Assembly (NCBI RefSeq): GCF_030816965.1
Contig: NZ_JAUSYQ010000002.1
Coordinates: 8,980,001-9,044,000 of the forward strand
DNA: 64,000 nt
Reading direction: 5' to 3'
Origin: Streptomyces canus
Lineage (GTDB): Bacteria; Actinomycetota; Actinomycetes; Streptomycetales; Streptomycetaceae
The notes beneath the pieces were generated by a model. The model did no database searches and was not told where the DNA came from. It worked only from the letters and a program-made list of their open reading frames with translations. Shown here piece by piece: positions 44,537 through 52,796 of this stretch (within the stretch, counting starts at the first letter, position 1; each line of letters opens with the position of its first letter). The position numbers and the translations under genes were made by a program.

Positions 44537-45177
44537 TGAGCAACCAGCCCGCCACCACCCCGCTGCTGATCGCCTGCGCTCTCGGCATCGAGCACCTCGC
44601 CCTGCGCACCGGCGACCGCGGCGGGGCCGGCGGGCCGGTCACCCTGCTCAGGACGGGCATGGGCCCCAAGGCGGCGGAACGGTCCGTCACCCGGCGCCTG
44701 GCCGACCCCGCGCTCGCCGGGGCCGCCGTCCTGGCCACCGGCTTCTGCGCGGGGCTCGCCCCAGGGATGCACCCCGGCGATCTGGTGGTCGCCGAGGAGA
44801 CCCGGGATCCGGACGGAACCGTTCCCTGTGTGGAGACCGACCTACTGGTCAAGGAGCTGGTACGGGCCGTACCGGGACGTACCGTGCACACCGGACCGCT
44901 GACCGGCTCCGATCACGTCGTCCGCGGTCACGAGCGGTCGGATCTTCTCGCGACCGGTGCGATCGCGGTCGACATGGAGTCCGCGGCCACACTCCTGAGC
45001 GCCGTGCGCGCGGGCGGGCACCCTGTTGCGGCCGTCCGGGTGGTCGTGGATGCTCCACAATATGAACTCGTCCGGATCGGCACGGTACGCGGTGGAATAT
45101 CAGCCTTCCGCGTCCTTCGTTCCGTTCTTCCAGCTTTCCATGAATGGCACCGTTCCTTGCTGCTCCCCAGGAGGTGA
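44536..45177 (+). CDS. hpnG: hopanoid-associated nucleosidase/phosphorylase
   Basis: A 213-aa nucleoside-phosphorylase-fold protein. LLIACALGIEHLAL opens the fold, RTGMGPKAAERSV is the phosphate-binding loop, and AIAVDMESAATLLSAV has the conserved ME(S) ribose-binding motif. HpnG removes adenine from adenosylhopane, made by HpnH, to leave ribosylhopane or its phosphate. TGATG overlap with shc. Shorter than typical PNPs, as expected for HpnG. Confidence 0.88.
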   Translation: MSNQPATTPLLIACALGIEHLALRTGDRGGAGGPVTLLRTGMGPKAAERSVTRRLADPALAGAAVLATGFCAGLAPGMHPGDLVVAEETRDPDGTVPCVETDLLVKELVRAVPGRTVHTGPLTGSDHVVRGHERSDLLATGAIAVDMESAATLLSAVRAGGHPVAAVRVVVDAPQYELVRIGTVRGGISAFRVLRSVLPAFHEWHRSLLLPRR

Positions 45178-45182
45178 GCCAG

Positions 45183-46205
45183 ATGGCCATGCCGCTGCGC
45201 CAGTCCATCAAGGTCGCTACATACTTGGCCGAACAAAAGCTCCGCAAGCGGGACAAGTTCCCCTTGATCGTGGAGCTGGAGCCTCTCTTCGCGTGCAACC
45301 TCAAATGCGAGGGCTGTGGCAAGATCCAGCATCCTGCGGGTGTTCTCAAGCAGCGCATGCCGGTGGCGCAGGCCGTCGGGGCGGTGTTGGAGTCGGGTGC
45401 GCCGATGGTGTCCATCGCCGGCGGTGAGCCGCTGATGCATCCTCAGATCGACGAGATCGTGCGGCAGTTGGTGGCCAAGAAGAAATACGTCTTCCTCTGC
45501 ACCAACGCCATGCTGCTGCGCAAGAAGATGGACAAGTTCAAGCCTTCCCCCTACTTCGCCTTCGCGGTGCACATCGACGGGCTGCGTGAGCGGCACGACG
45601 AGTCCGTGGCGAAGGAGGGTGTGTTCGACGAGGCGGTGGAGGCGATCAAGGAGGCCAAGAAGCGCGGCTTCCGGGTCACCACCAACTCGACCTTCTTCAA
45701 CACCGACACCCCGCAGACCATCATCGAGGTGCTCAACTTCCTCAACGACGACCTCAAGGTCGACGAGATGATGATCTCGCCCGCCTACGCCTACGAGAAG
45801 GCGCCCGACCAGGAGCACTTCCTGGGCGTTGAGCAGACCCGCGAGCTGTTCAAGAAGGCCTTCGCGGGCGGCAACCGAAAGAAGTGGCGGCTCAACCACT
45901 CCCCGCTCTTCCTGGACTTTTTGGAGGGCAAGGTCGACTTCCCGTGCACGGCCTGGGCGATCCCGAACTACTCCCTGTTCGGCTGGCAGCGGCCCTGCTA
46001 CCTGATGAGCGACGGGTACGTGCCGACGTACCGCGAACTCATCGAGGAGACCGACTGGGACAAGTACGGCCGCGGCAAGGACCCGCGGTGCGCCAACTGC
46101 ATGGCGCACTGCGGCTACGAGCCCACCGCCGTCCTCGCCACCATGGGCTCGCTCAAGGAGTCGCTGCGCGCCATGCGCGAGACGGTCTCCGGAAACCGCG
46201 AGTAG
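45183..46205 (+). CDS. hpnH: adenosyl-hopene transferase (radical SAM)
   Basis: A 340-aa radical SAM enzyme that adds an adenosyl group to hopene, giving adenosylhopane. The [4Fe-4S] ligands are C38, C42 and C45 in [11 protein letters not shown] (CX3CX2C), followed by the [13 protein letters not shown]-binding GGE motif. A C-terminal [12 protein letters not shown] cluster may bind a second iron-sulfur centre or zinc. ATG 45183 has GGAGG 8 nt upstream, so it is preferred over the ATG-like start 13 codons upstream. Followed 4 bp later by ispG. Confidence 0.94.
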   Translation: MAMPLRQSIKVATYLAEQKLRKRDKFPLIVELEPLFACNLKCEGCGKIQHPAGVLKQRMPVAQAVGAVLESGAPMVSIAGGEPLMHPQIDEIVRQLVAKKKYVFLCTNAMLLRKKMDKFKPSPYFAFAVHIDGLRERHDESVAKEGVFDEAVEAIKEAKKRGFRVTTNSTFFNTDTPQTIIEVLNFLNDDLKVDEMMISPAYAYEKAPDQEHFLGVEQTRELFKKAFAGGNRKKWRLNHSPLFLDFLEGKVDFPCTAWAIPNYSLFGWQRPCYLMSDGYVPTYRELIEETDWDKYGRGKDPRCANCMAHCGYEPTAVLATMGSLKESLRAMRETVSGNRE

Positions 46206-46209
46206 CGCC

Positions 46210-47367
46210 ATGACCGCCATTTCCTTGGGCGTTCCCGAGGTACCGGTCCGGCCGATCGCCGAGCGGCGCCTGTCGCGGCAGATCCACGTCGGACCGGTGG
46301 CGGTCGGGGGCGGGGCCCCGGTGTCGGTGCAGTCGATGACGACCACGCGCACCTCGGACATCGGCGCCACGCTCCAGCAGATCGCCGAGCTCACCGCGTC
46401 CGGCTGCCAGATCGTCCGCGTCGCCTGTCCCACGCAGGACGACGCGGACGCCCTGGCCACCATCGCGCGCAAGTCGCAGATCCCGGTGATCGCGGACATC
46501 CACTTCCAGCCGAAGTACGTCTTCGCGGCGATCGAGGCCGGCTGTGCGGCCGTACGCGTCAATCCGGGCAACATCAAGCAGTTCGACGACAAGGTCAAGG
46601 AGATCGCGCGGGCCGCGAAGGACCACGGCACGCCGATCCGGATCGGCGTCAACGCCGGGTCGCTGGACCGCCGGCTGCTCCAGAAGTACGGCAGGGCGAC
46701 CCCGGAGGCGCTGGTCGAATCGGCGTTGTGGGAAGCGTCGTTGTTCGAGGAGCACGGCTTCCGGGACATCAAGATCTCCGTCAAGCACAACGATCCCGTG
46801 GTGATGGTCAGCGCCTACACGCTGCTCGCCGAGCAGTGCGACTACCCGCTGCACCTGGGGGTCACGGAGGCCGGGCCCGCCTTCCAGGGGACGATCAAGT
46901 CGGCGGTGGCCTTCGGCGCCCTGCTCAGCAGGGGGATCGGCGACACCATCCGGGTGTCCCTGTCCGCGCCGCCCGCCGAGGAGGTCAAGGTCGGCATCCA
47001 GATCCTGGAGTCGCTGAACCTGCGGCAACGCCGGCTGGAGATCGTGTCGTGTCCCTCCTGCGGGCGCGCCCAGGTCGACGTCTACAAGCTGGCCGACGAG
47101 GTCACGGCGGGTCTCGAGGGCATGGAAGTGCCCCTGCGGGTCGCGGTGATGGGATGTGTGGTCAACGGTCCCGGCGAGGCGCGGGAGGCGGACCTCGGGG
47201 TCGCCTCCGGCAACGGCAAGGGGCAGATCTTCGTCAAGGGCGAGGTCATCAAGACCGTCCCCGAGTCGAAGATCGTGGAGACCCTCATCGAGGAGGCGAT
47301 GAAGATCGCCGAACAGATGGAACAGGACGGCGTCGCGTCGGGGGAGCCGGCCGTCACCGTGAGTTGA
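46210..47367 (+). CDS. ispG: 4-hydroxy-3-methylbut-2-en-1-yl diphosphate synthase
   Basis: A 385-aa MEP-pathway enzyme that converts MEcPP to HMBPP with a [4Fe-4S] cluster. The TIM-barrel N-terminus has the motif [15 protein letters not shown] and the C-terminal domain carries the cluster ligands in SCPSCGR and [11 protein letters not shown]. Being inside a hopanoid operon, it likely serves to raise C5 precursor supply when hopanoids are made. A second ispG copy elsewhere in the genome is likely in Streptomyces (known pattern), but cannot be seen here. Confidence 0.94.
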   Translation: MTAISLGVPEVPVRPIAERRLSRQIHVGPVAVGGGAPVSVQSMTTTRTSDIGATLQQIAELTASGCQIVRVACPTQDDADALATIARKSQIPVIADIHFQPKYVFAAIEAGCAAVRVNPGNIKQFDDKVKEIARAAKDHGTPIRIGVNAGSLDRRLLQKYGRATPEALVESALWEASLFEEHGFRDIKISVKHNDPVVMVSAYTLLAEQCDYPLHLGVTEAGPAFQGTIKSAVAFGALLSRGIGDTIRVSLSAPPAEEVKVGIQILESLNLRQRRLEIVSCPSCGRAQVDVYKLADEVTAGLEGMEVPLRVAVMGCVVNGPGEAREADLGVASGNGKGQIFVKGEVIKTVPESKIVETLIEEAMKIAEQMEQDGVASGEPAVTVS

Positions 47368-47394
47368 ACAGCACGGACCGAAGGGGGCCCGAGC

Positions 47395-49293
47395 GTGACC
47401 ATTCTGGAGAACATCCGGGGACCACGCGACCTGAAGGCGCTGTCCGAGTCGGATCTTGGTGAACTGTCCGAGGAAATCAGGGAGTTCCTGGTGCACGCGG
47501 TCGCCAGGACCGGCGGACACCTCGGGCCCAACCTGGGGGTGGTGGAACTGTCCATCGCGCTCCACCGGGTCTTCGAGTCACCGGTCGACCGCATCGTGTG
47601 GGACACCGGCCATCAGAGCTATGTGCACAAGATCCTGACGGGACGGCAGGACTTCTCCAAACTGCGCGGCAAGGGCGGCCTGTCCGGCTACCCCTCGCGT
47701 GAGGAGTCCGAGCACGACATCGTCGAGAACAGTCACGCCTCCACCGCGCTCGGCTGGGCCGACGGGCTCGCCAAGGCCCGCCAGGTGCAGGGGGCGAAGG
47801 GACATGTCGTCGCGGTCATCGGCGACGGCGCGCTCACCGGCGGTATGGCCTGGGAGGCGCTGAACAACATCGCGGCCGCCAAGGACCGGCCGCTGATCAT
47901 CGTCGTCAACGACAACGAGCGGTCGTACTCGCCGACCATCGGCGGGCTCGCCAACCACCTGGCCACCCTGCGCACGACCGACGGCTACGAGAAGGTGCTG
48001 GCCTGGGGGAAGGACGTACTCCTCAGAACCCCGCTGGTCGGCAACACCGTCTACGAGTCCCTGCACGGCGCGAAGAAGGGCTTCAAGGACGCCTTCGCAC
48101 CGCAGGGCATGTTCGAGGACCTCGGGCTGAAGTACGTCGGCCCGATCGACGGACACGACATCGGGGCCGTGGAGTCGGCGCTGAGGCGCGCGAAGCGCTT
48201 CCACGGGCCGGTGCTCATCCACTGCCTGACGGAGAAGGGGCGCGGTTACGAGCCCGCCCTGGCCCATGAAGAGGACCACTTCCACACCGTCGGTGTGATG
48301 GACCCCCTCACCTGTGAGCCGCTCGCGCCGTCCAACGGCCCCTCCTGGACCTCGGTGTTCGGCGACGAGATAGTCGCGATCGGCCAGGAGCGGGAGGACG
48401 TCGTGGCGATCACGGCGGCCATGCTGCACCCGGTGGGGCTGGGCAAGTTCGCGGCGCGTTTCCCGGACCGGGTGTGGGACGTCGGTATCGCCGAGCAGCA
48501 CGCGGCGGTCTCCGCCGCAGGTCTCGCCACGGGTGGGCTGCACCCGGTCGTCGCCGTGTACGCGACCTTCCTGAACCGGGCCTTCGACCAGCTCCTGATG
48601 GACGTCGCCCTGCACCGCTGCGGGGTCACGTTCGTTCTGGACCGGGCCGGGGTCACGGGCGTCGACGGGGCCTCCCACAACGGTATGTGGGACATGTCGA
48701 TCCTCCAGGTCGTCCCCGGACTGAGGATCGCCGCTCCTCGGGACGCCGACCAGCTGCGGGCGCAGCTGCGGGAGGCGGTCGCCGTGGACGACGCGCCGAC
48801 CCTGGTGCGGTTCCCGAAGGAGTCGGTGGGGCCTTCGGTGCCGGCGGTCGACCGGGTCGGTGGCCTGGACGTGCTGCATCGCGGTGAGCGGCCGGAGGTG
48901 CTGCTGGTCGCCGTCGGTGTGATGGCACCGGTGTGCCTCCAGGCCGCCGAGCTGCTGGAAGCGCGGGGCATCAACTGCACGGTTGTGGACCCCCGTTGGG
49001 TCAAGCCCGTCGACCCCTCGCTGCCGGGCCTCGCCGCGGAACACCGGCTGGTCGCCGTCGTCGAGGACAACAGCCGGGCCGCCGGAGTGGGCGCCGCCGT
49101 CGCGTTGGCGCTCGGTGACGCCGAAGTCGACGTACCCGTACGGCGGTTCGGGATCCCGGAACAGTTCCTCGCGCACGCCAAGCGGGGCGAGGTGCTCGCC
49201 GACATCGGTCTGACGCCGGTCGAGGTGGCGGGGCGGATCAGCGCGAGTCTGGCCGTGAAGGCACAGACCGAAGTCAGGGAGAAGGCTGAATGA
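47395..49293 (+). CDS. dxs: 1-deoxy-D-xylulose-5-phosphate synthase
   Basis: A 632-aa ThDP enzyme that condenses pyruvate and glyceraldehyde-3-phosphate to DXP, the first MEP step. The ThDP motif [16 protein letters not shown] is at ~residues 143-158, HTS-type regions [13 protein letters not shown] and [17 protein letters not shown] are intact, and the C-terminal transketolase domain ends at ~residue 620. GTG start with AAGGGGG upstream. Its stop overlaps the ATG of the aminotransferase gene. With ispG it forms an embedded MEP module in the hopanoid operon. Confidence 0.95.
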   Translation: MTILENIRGPRDLKALSESDLGELSEEIREFLVHAVARTGGHLGPNLGVVELSIALHRVFESPVDRIVWDTGHQSYVHKILTGRQDFSKLRGKGGLSGYPSREESEHDIVENSHASTALGWADGLAKARQVQGAKGHVVAVIGDGALTGGMAWEALNNIAAAKDRPLIIVVNDNERSYSPTIGGLANHLATLRTTDGYEKVLAWGKDVLLRTPLVGNTVYESLHGAKKGFKDAFAPQGMFEDLGLKYVGPIDGHDIGAVESALRRAKRFHGPVLIHCLTEKGRGYEPALAHEEDHFHTVGVMDPLTCEPLAPSNGPSWTSVFGDEIVAIGQEREDVVAITAAMLHPVGLGKFAARFPDRVWDVGIAEQHAAVSAAGLATGGLHPVVAVYATFLNRAFDQLLMDVALHRCGVTFVLDRAGVTGVDGASHNGMWDMSILQVVPGLRIAAPRDADQLRAQLREAVAVDDAPTLVRFPKESVGPSVPAVDRVGGLDVLHRGERPEVLLVAVGVMAPVCLQAAELLEARGINCTVVDPRWVKPVDPSLPGLAAEHRLVAVVEDNSRAAGVGAAVALALGDAEVDVPVRRFGIPEQFLAHAKRGEVLADIGLTPVEVAGRISASLAVKAQTEVREKAE

Positions 49294-50676
49294 CCACGGA
49301 GTTCGACCTCGGCAGACTCCTGGCCGAGCGCGGAGCCGAGCGCTACGAGCTGCACGGCAAGTACCTGAACCACCAGCTCCCGCGCATGCTGCACACCATC
49401 GGCTTCGACAAGGTCTACGAGCGCGGCGAGGGCGCCTACTTCTGGGACGCGGACGGCAACGACTACCTGGACATGCTCGCCGGGTTCGGAGTCATGGGCC
49501 TGGGGCGCCACCACCCCGTGGTCCGCAAGGCACTGCACGACGTCCTCGACGCCCAGCTCGCCGACCTCACCCGCTTCGACTGCCAGCCGCTGCCCGGGCT
49601 GCTGGCCGAGAAGCTCCTCGCCCACAGCCCGCACCTGGACCGGGTGTTCTTCGGCAACAGCGGCACAGAGGCGGTGGAGACCGCGCTGAAGTTCGCCCGG
49701 TACGCCACCGGGAAGCCCCGGGTCCTGTACTGCGACCACGCCTTCCACGGACTGACCACCGGGTCGCTGTCGGTCAACGGCGAGTCGGGCTTCCGGGACG
49801 GATTCGCGCCCCTGCTGCCCGACACGGCCGTACCTCTCGGCGATCTCGAGGCTTTGGCGAGGGAGTTGAAGAAGGGCGACGTAGCCGCCCTGGTCGTCGA
49901 GCCGATCCAGGGCAAGGGGGTGCACGAGGCCCCGCCCGGCTATCTGCGGGCCGCGCAGGAGCTGCTGCGCACACACAAGGCGCTGCTCATCGCCGACGAG
50001 GTGCAGACCGGGCTCGGCCGTACCGGGGACTTCTACGCCTACCAGCACGAGGACGGGGTCGAGCCCGACCTGGTGTGCGTGGCCAAGGCGCTCTCCGGCG
50101 GCTATGTACCGGTCGGCGCCACCCTCGGCAAGGACTGGATCTTCAAGAAGGTCTACTCGTCGATGGACCGGGTGCTCGTGCACTCGGCGAGCTTCGGATC
50201 CAACGCCCAGGCGATGGCGGCCGGGCTCGCGGTCCTGTCCGTCATGGAGAACGAGCAGATCGTCGCGAACGCCCGCGTCACGGGCGACCTGCTGAGGTCC
50301 CGGCTCACCGCACTGATCGACAAGTACGAGTTGCTCGCCGACGTCCGCGGCCGCGGCCTGATGATCGGCATCGAGTTCGGCCGGCCGAAGTCGCTGAAGC
50401 TGCGCAGCCGCTGGACCATGCTCCAGGCCGCGCGCAAGGGCCTGTTCGCGCAGATGGTGGTCGTCCCCCTTCTGCAGCGGCACCGGATCCTCACCCAGGT
50501 CTCCGGCGACCATCTGGAGGTCATCAAGCTGATCCCGCCGCTCGTCGTCGGGGAGAAAGGAGGTGGACCGGTTCGTCGACGCCTTCACCGACGTCATGGA
50601 CGACGCGCACAGCGGCAGCGGCCTGATGTGGGACTTCAGCAAGACCCTGGTGAAGCAGGCGGTGGCCAACCGGTAG
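49290..50676 (+). pseudogene. hpnO: class III aminotransferase (HpnO-like), interrupted by a +1 frameshift
   Basis: A PLP-dependent class III aminotransferase that in hopanoid clusters converts a ribosylhopane-derived aldehyde to aminobacteriohopanetriol. The fold is intact through residue ~420, including FGNSGTEAVETALK and the PLP lysine K266 in CVAKALSGGYVPVG. At 50556-50558 one extra A (AAA where the expected codons read GAG-AAG-GAG) shifts the frame. Downstream, frame +1 restores the family C-terminus VDRFVDAFTDVMDDAHSG and stops at 50676. Uncorrected, the frame runs to 51185 through the next gene. The inserted A sits in an AAAGGAGG string. It may be a sequencing error, a real mutation, or, less likely, programmed shifting. 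Confidence 0.88.
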
Positions 50677-50693
50677 CGGCCCGACCTGATGTT

Positions 50694-50728
50694 TTGCCTC
50701 TGAGGCAAGAGATTTGCCGCAGAGGCAA
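50694..50728. promoter_or_regulatory. two tandem 15-bp palindromic operators upstream of XRE-cupin gene
   Basis: TTGCCTCTGAGGCAA (50694-50708, perfect) and TTGCCGCAGAGGCAA (50714-50728, nearly perfect) are 20 bp centre-to-centre, two helical turns, so two dimers would bind one DNA face. They end 20 bp before the regulator ATG and most likely bind its own HTH product. Confidence 0.72.
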
Positions 50729-50748
50729 GACTCGGGCCCAATGGAGGT

Positions 50749-51354
50749 ATGAGCCCTCCGGAAGCCTTCACGGAGCTGCCCTCGGTGGCTCCTCAGCTTC
50801 GCGCCCTGCGCCGCCGCGCCTCCCTCACCCTGGAGGCCGCGGCCGGTGCCGCGGGGCTGTCGCCCGCCCATCTCTCCCGGCTGGAGACCGGTCAGCGCCA
50901 GCCGTCGCTGCCGATGCTGCTCGCGCTGGCCCGCATCTACGGTACGACGGTCTCGGAACTGCTCGGCGAGACGGTCGCGGAGCGGGACTCCGTCGTGCGC
51001 GTGGCCGACATGGAAGCGACCGAGGCGGGCGGCTGGACGTACTTCCAGGCCGGCGCGCCCGGCCGCGGGATGCAGGCCCTGCGGGTGCAGGTGCCGCACG
51101 GCTCGCAGGGCGACATCGTGCGGGTGCATCCCGGCGAGGAATGGCTCTACGTCCTCAAGGGGCGGCTCAGGCTGCGCCTCGGTGACACCACGCATCGGCT
51201 CGGCCCGGGTGACAGCGCGCACTTCGACTCGCTGACCCCGCACCGCATCGCCGCCCAGGATCCCGACGGAGTCGAGCTCCTGTTCGTCCACACCCTGTTG
51301 CAGAGTCCCACGGCCACGCTGTGCCTGGGCCCCACCCCTGGAGAGACGCCATGA
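50749..51354 (+). CDS. XRE-family regulator with C-terminal cupin domain
   Basis: A 201-aa regulator. Residues ~13-70 form a Cro/CI-type HTH (LRALRRRASLTLEAAAGAAGLSPAHLSRLETGQRQPSLPMLLALARI). Residues ~95-180 form a cupin-2 sensor (VHPGEEWLYVLKGRLRLRLGDTTHRLGPGDSAHFDSLTPHRIA) with His/Glu positions that may bind metal. Such regulators control small transporters or membrane stress genes. ATG overlaps nothing, and a GGAGG is only 1 nt upstream, so a leaderless or non-standard start is possible. It lies directly after the hopanoid operon and its stop overlaps the downstream microprotein gene. Confidence 0.9.
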   Translation: MSPPEAFTELPSVAPQLRALRRRASLTLEAAAGAAGLSPAHLSRLETGQRQPSLPMLLALARIYGTTVSELLGETVAERDSVVRVADMEATEAGGWTYFQAGAPGRGMQALRVQVPHGSQGDIVRVHPGEEWLYVLKGRLRLRLGDTTHRLGPGDSAHFDSLTPHRIAAQDPDGVELLFVHTLLQSPTATLCLGPTPGETP

Positions 51355-51473
51355 AAGACATGGAGGAGAAGTTCCCCCGCGCCCTGTGGGTGCGCCTCAT
51401 CGTCTACATCGCGGTCGGCCACGTCTTCGCGGCCTTCATCTACTTCCTCTTCGAGGTGGGAGCCCGACATTGA
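51351..51473 (+). CDS. DUF6126-like 40-aa membrane protein
   Basis: A 40-codon ORF (MKDMEEKFPRALWVRLIVYI..., ending FEVGARH) with one hydrophobic helix following a charged amphipathic N-terminus. ATGA overlap with the XRE-cupin gene indicates translational coupling, and GAGAGACGCC gives a ribosome-binding site. It matches what I recall of DUF6126, a family found beside XRE-cupin regulators in Streptomyces. Likely regulated by the operators at 50694-50728. Confidence 0.75.
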   Translation: MKDMEEKFPRALWVRLIVYIAVGHVFAAFIYFLFEVGARH

Positions 51474-51479
51474 CGCCCT

Positions 51480-51499
51480 CACCTGCGTGAACGCAGGTG
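51480..51499. terminator. hairpin after the XRE-cupin/DUF6126 pair
   Basis: A perfect 8-bp stem CACCTGCG / CGCAGGTG with a TGAA loop begins 7 bp after the microprotein stop. It is probably the terminator of the regulator operon, and also the outer edge of the adjacent TnpB relic. Confidence 0.55.
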
Positions 51500-51760
51500 A
51501 TTCCGGTCAGCTCCTCCCCCAGTTCTCGGCTTCGCTCGAACCGGGGGGACCCCCATCGCGGTGCTCCCTTGGGTTCCTGCTTCACGGGCCCCTGCCACCC
51601 GGAGGGGTCTTACAGGGCCTCCACAGGCCTGACTTCCCGCCCGTCCGGCGGTAGGTCCGCCAACTACGTTGTCGGACAAGGCGACTTCAGCAGTGGCGCT
51701 GCGCCCCTACGGGGCGCCGGGGCGAGAATGCCCTACACCCCCACCCTGAAGGGTGGAGCA
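51500..51760 (-). mobile_element. IS605/IS1341-family TnpB relic with candidate omega-RNA end
   Basis: The 318-bp gap 51474-51791 carries, on the minus strand, a stretch encoding QACGGPVRPLRVAGAREAG, typical of the TnpB C-terminal tail after its zinc finger. It is followed by the CAGGAACCC...GGGGGACCCCC structured segment that usually ends these elements and overlaps the guide (omega) RNA region. A CCACCCT-GA-AGGGTGG hairpin at 51741-51756 resembles an IS605 end. There is no TnpB catalytic domain, so it is a decayed internal-deletion copy. Confidence 0.6.
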
Positions 51761-51791
51761 CTGGGTAAGTGTTCGGTAGCGGCCGTACGGC

Positions 51792-52589
51792 TCAGTCGAG
51801 CAGCCGCTCCCGCAGCCGCTCGCGGATCTCGGGAGTCAGGCCGAGTCCCTCCTCCAGATACACCTCGACGCTGCCCCATGTCTCCTCGATGGTCTCGAAG
51901 GCCGCCGACAGATACTCGGCGCGCGCCTCGAACAGGGGACTGAGCAGCTCCATGACCTCGGGGGAGTAGGCGTCGGCGGACGTGCTGGTGCGGCGCACCT
52001 TGTAGCGGCGGTGCTTGGCGTTCGACTCCAGGTAGTCGGCGACGATCGCCTCGCGCTCCACGCCCAGGGCGAGCAGGGTCACGGCGACGGCCAGACCCGC
52101 GCGGTCCTTGCCGGCCGCGCAGTGCATGAGGGCGGGCACGCTGTCCTCGGCGAGGGAGCGCAGCACGCGGGAGTGCTCGACGGTGCGCTCCTTGATCATC
52201 GTGCGGTAGGAATTGGTCATGCGCTCCGCGGCCTTGCCGTCGCCGAGGAGCTCGCGCAGCTGCTCTATGTCCCCGTCGCGGACCATCTTCCAGAACCAGG
52301 TGCCCTCCGCCGGGTCGCTCAGCGGCAGGTTCACATTGGCGACGCCCGGCAGCTCGACGTCCGGGCCCTCCAGCTTCTGGTCCGCCGCGTTGCGGAAGTC
52401 GAAGATCGTGTGCAGACCCAGGGAGGCCAGGAAGGCCGCGTCGTCCTCCGTCGCGTGTGCGAGGTGACCGCTGCGGAAGAGCACGCCGTACCGCACCCGC
52501 CGTCCGTCTGCCGTCGGCAGCCCGCCCACGTCACGGAAGTTGCGGACACCTGCCAGTTCCGGTTCGGTCGACGGGATCTGCTGCGTCAC
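51792..52589 (-). CDS. tyrosine-protein phosphatase (DSP-like)
   Basis: A 265-aa cytosolic phosphatase with the active-site loop H-C157-A-A-G-K-D-R-A (HCX5R), the nucleophile Cys and phosphate-binding Arg both present, and the general-acid region NLPLSDPAEGTWFW. The N-terminus VRNFRDVGGLPTADGRRVRYG is typical of the actinobacterial PTP group related to lipid/phosphotyrosine phosphatases. GTG start with GGGAGGAG 5-7 nt upstream; the frame is open far upstream, antisense to the alpha-galactosidase gene, and that extension is spurious. Substrate unknown. Confidence 0.88.
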   Translation of the reverse strand: MTQQIPSTEPELAGVRNFRDVGGLPTADGRRVRYGVLFRSGHLAHATEDDAAFLASLGLHTIFDFRNAADQKLEGPDVELPGVANVNLPLSDPAEGTWFWKMVRDGDIEQLRELLGDGKAAERMTNSYRTMIKERTVEHSRVLRSLAEDSVPALMHCAAGKDRAGLAVAVTLLALGVEREAIVADYLESNAKHRRYKVRRTSTSADAYSPEVMELLSPLFEARAEYLSAAFETIEETWGSVEVYLEEGLGLTPEIRERLRERLLD

Positions 52590-52796
52590 GGGGGCTCCTC
52601 CCAGCCGGGCCCCGTCGGCGCGGCTCGTCGACGGGGCACGCTCTCGACGATACGACATGGATTCCTGGGGCAATGAGTTGTCCACAGGGCCGGGCAATGA
52701 CTTGTCCACAGCCGTTGCGACCAGGGCTGTCGGCCCCTGATGATGTTGGGGCCTGAGCGCACCTGTTGGCACCTGTTCGAATCTGTGAGGGGCACC

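Noticed and set aside
49290..51185. Single 631-aa protein from the aminotransferase frame
   Set aside because: After 50558 the translation is out of family and overlaps the XRE-cupin gene; the +1 frame restores the family C-terminus.
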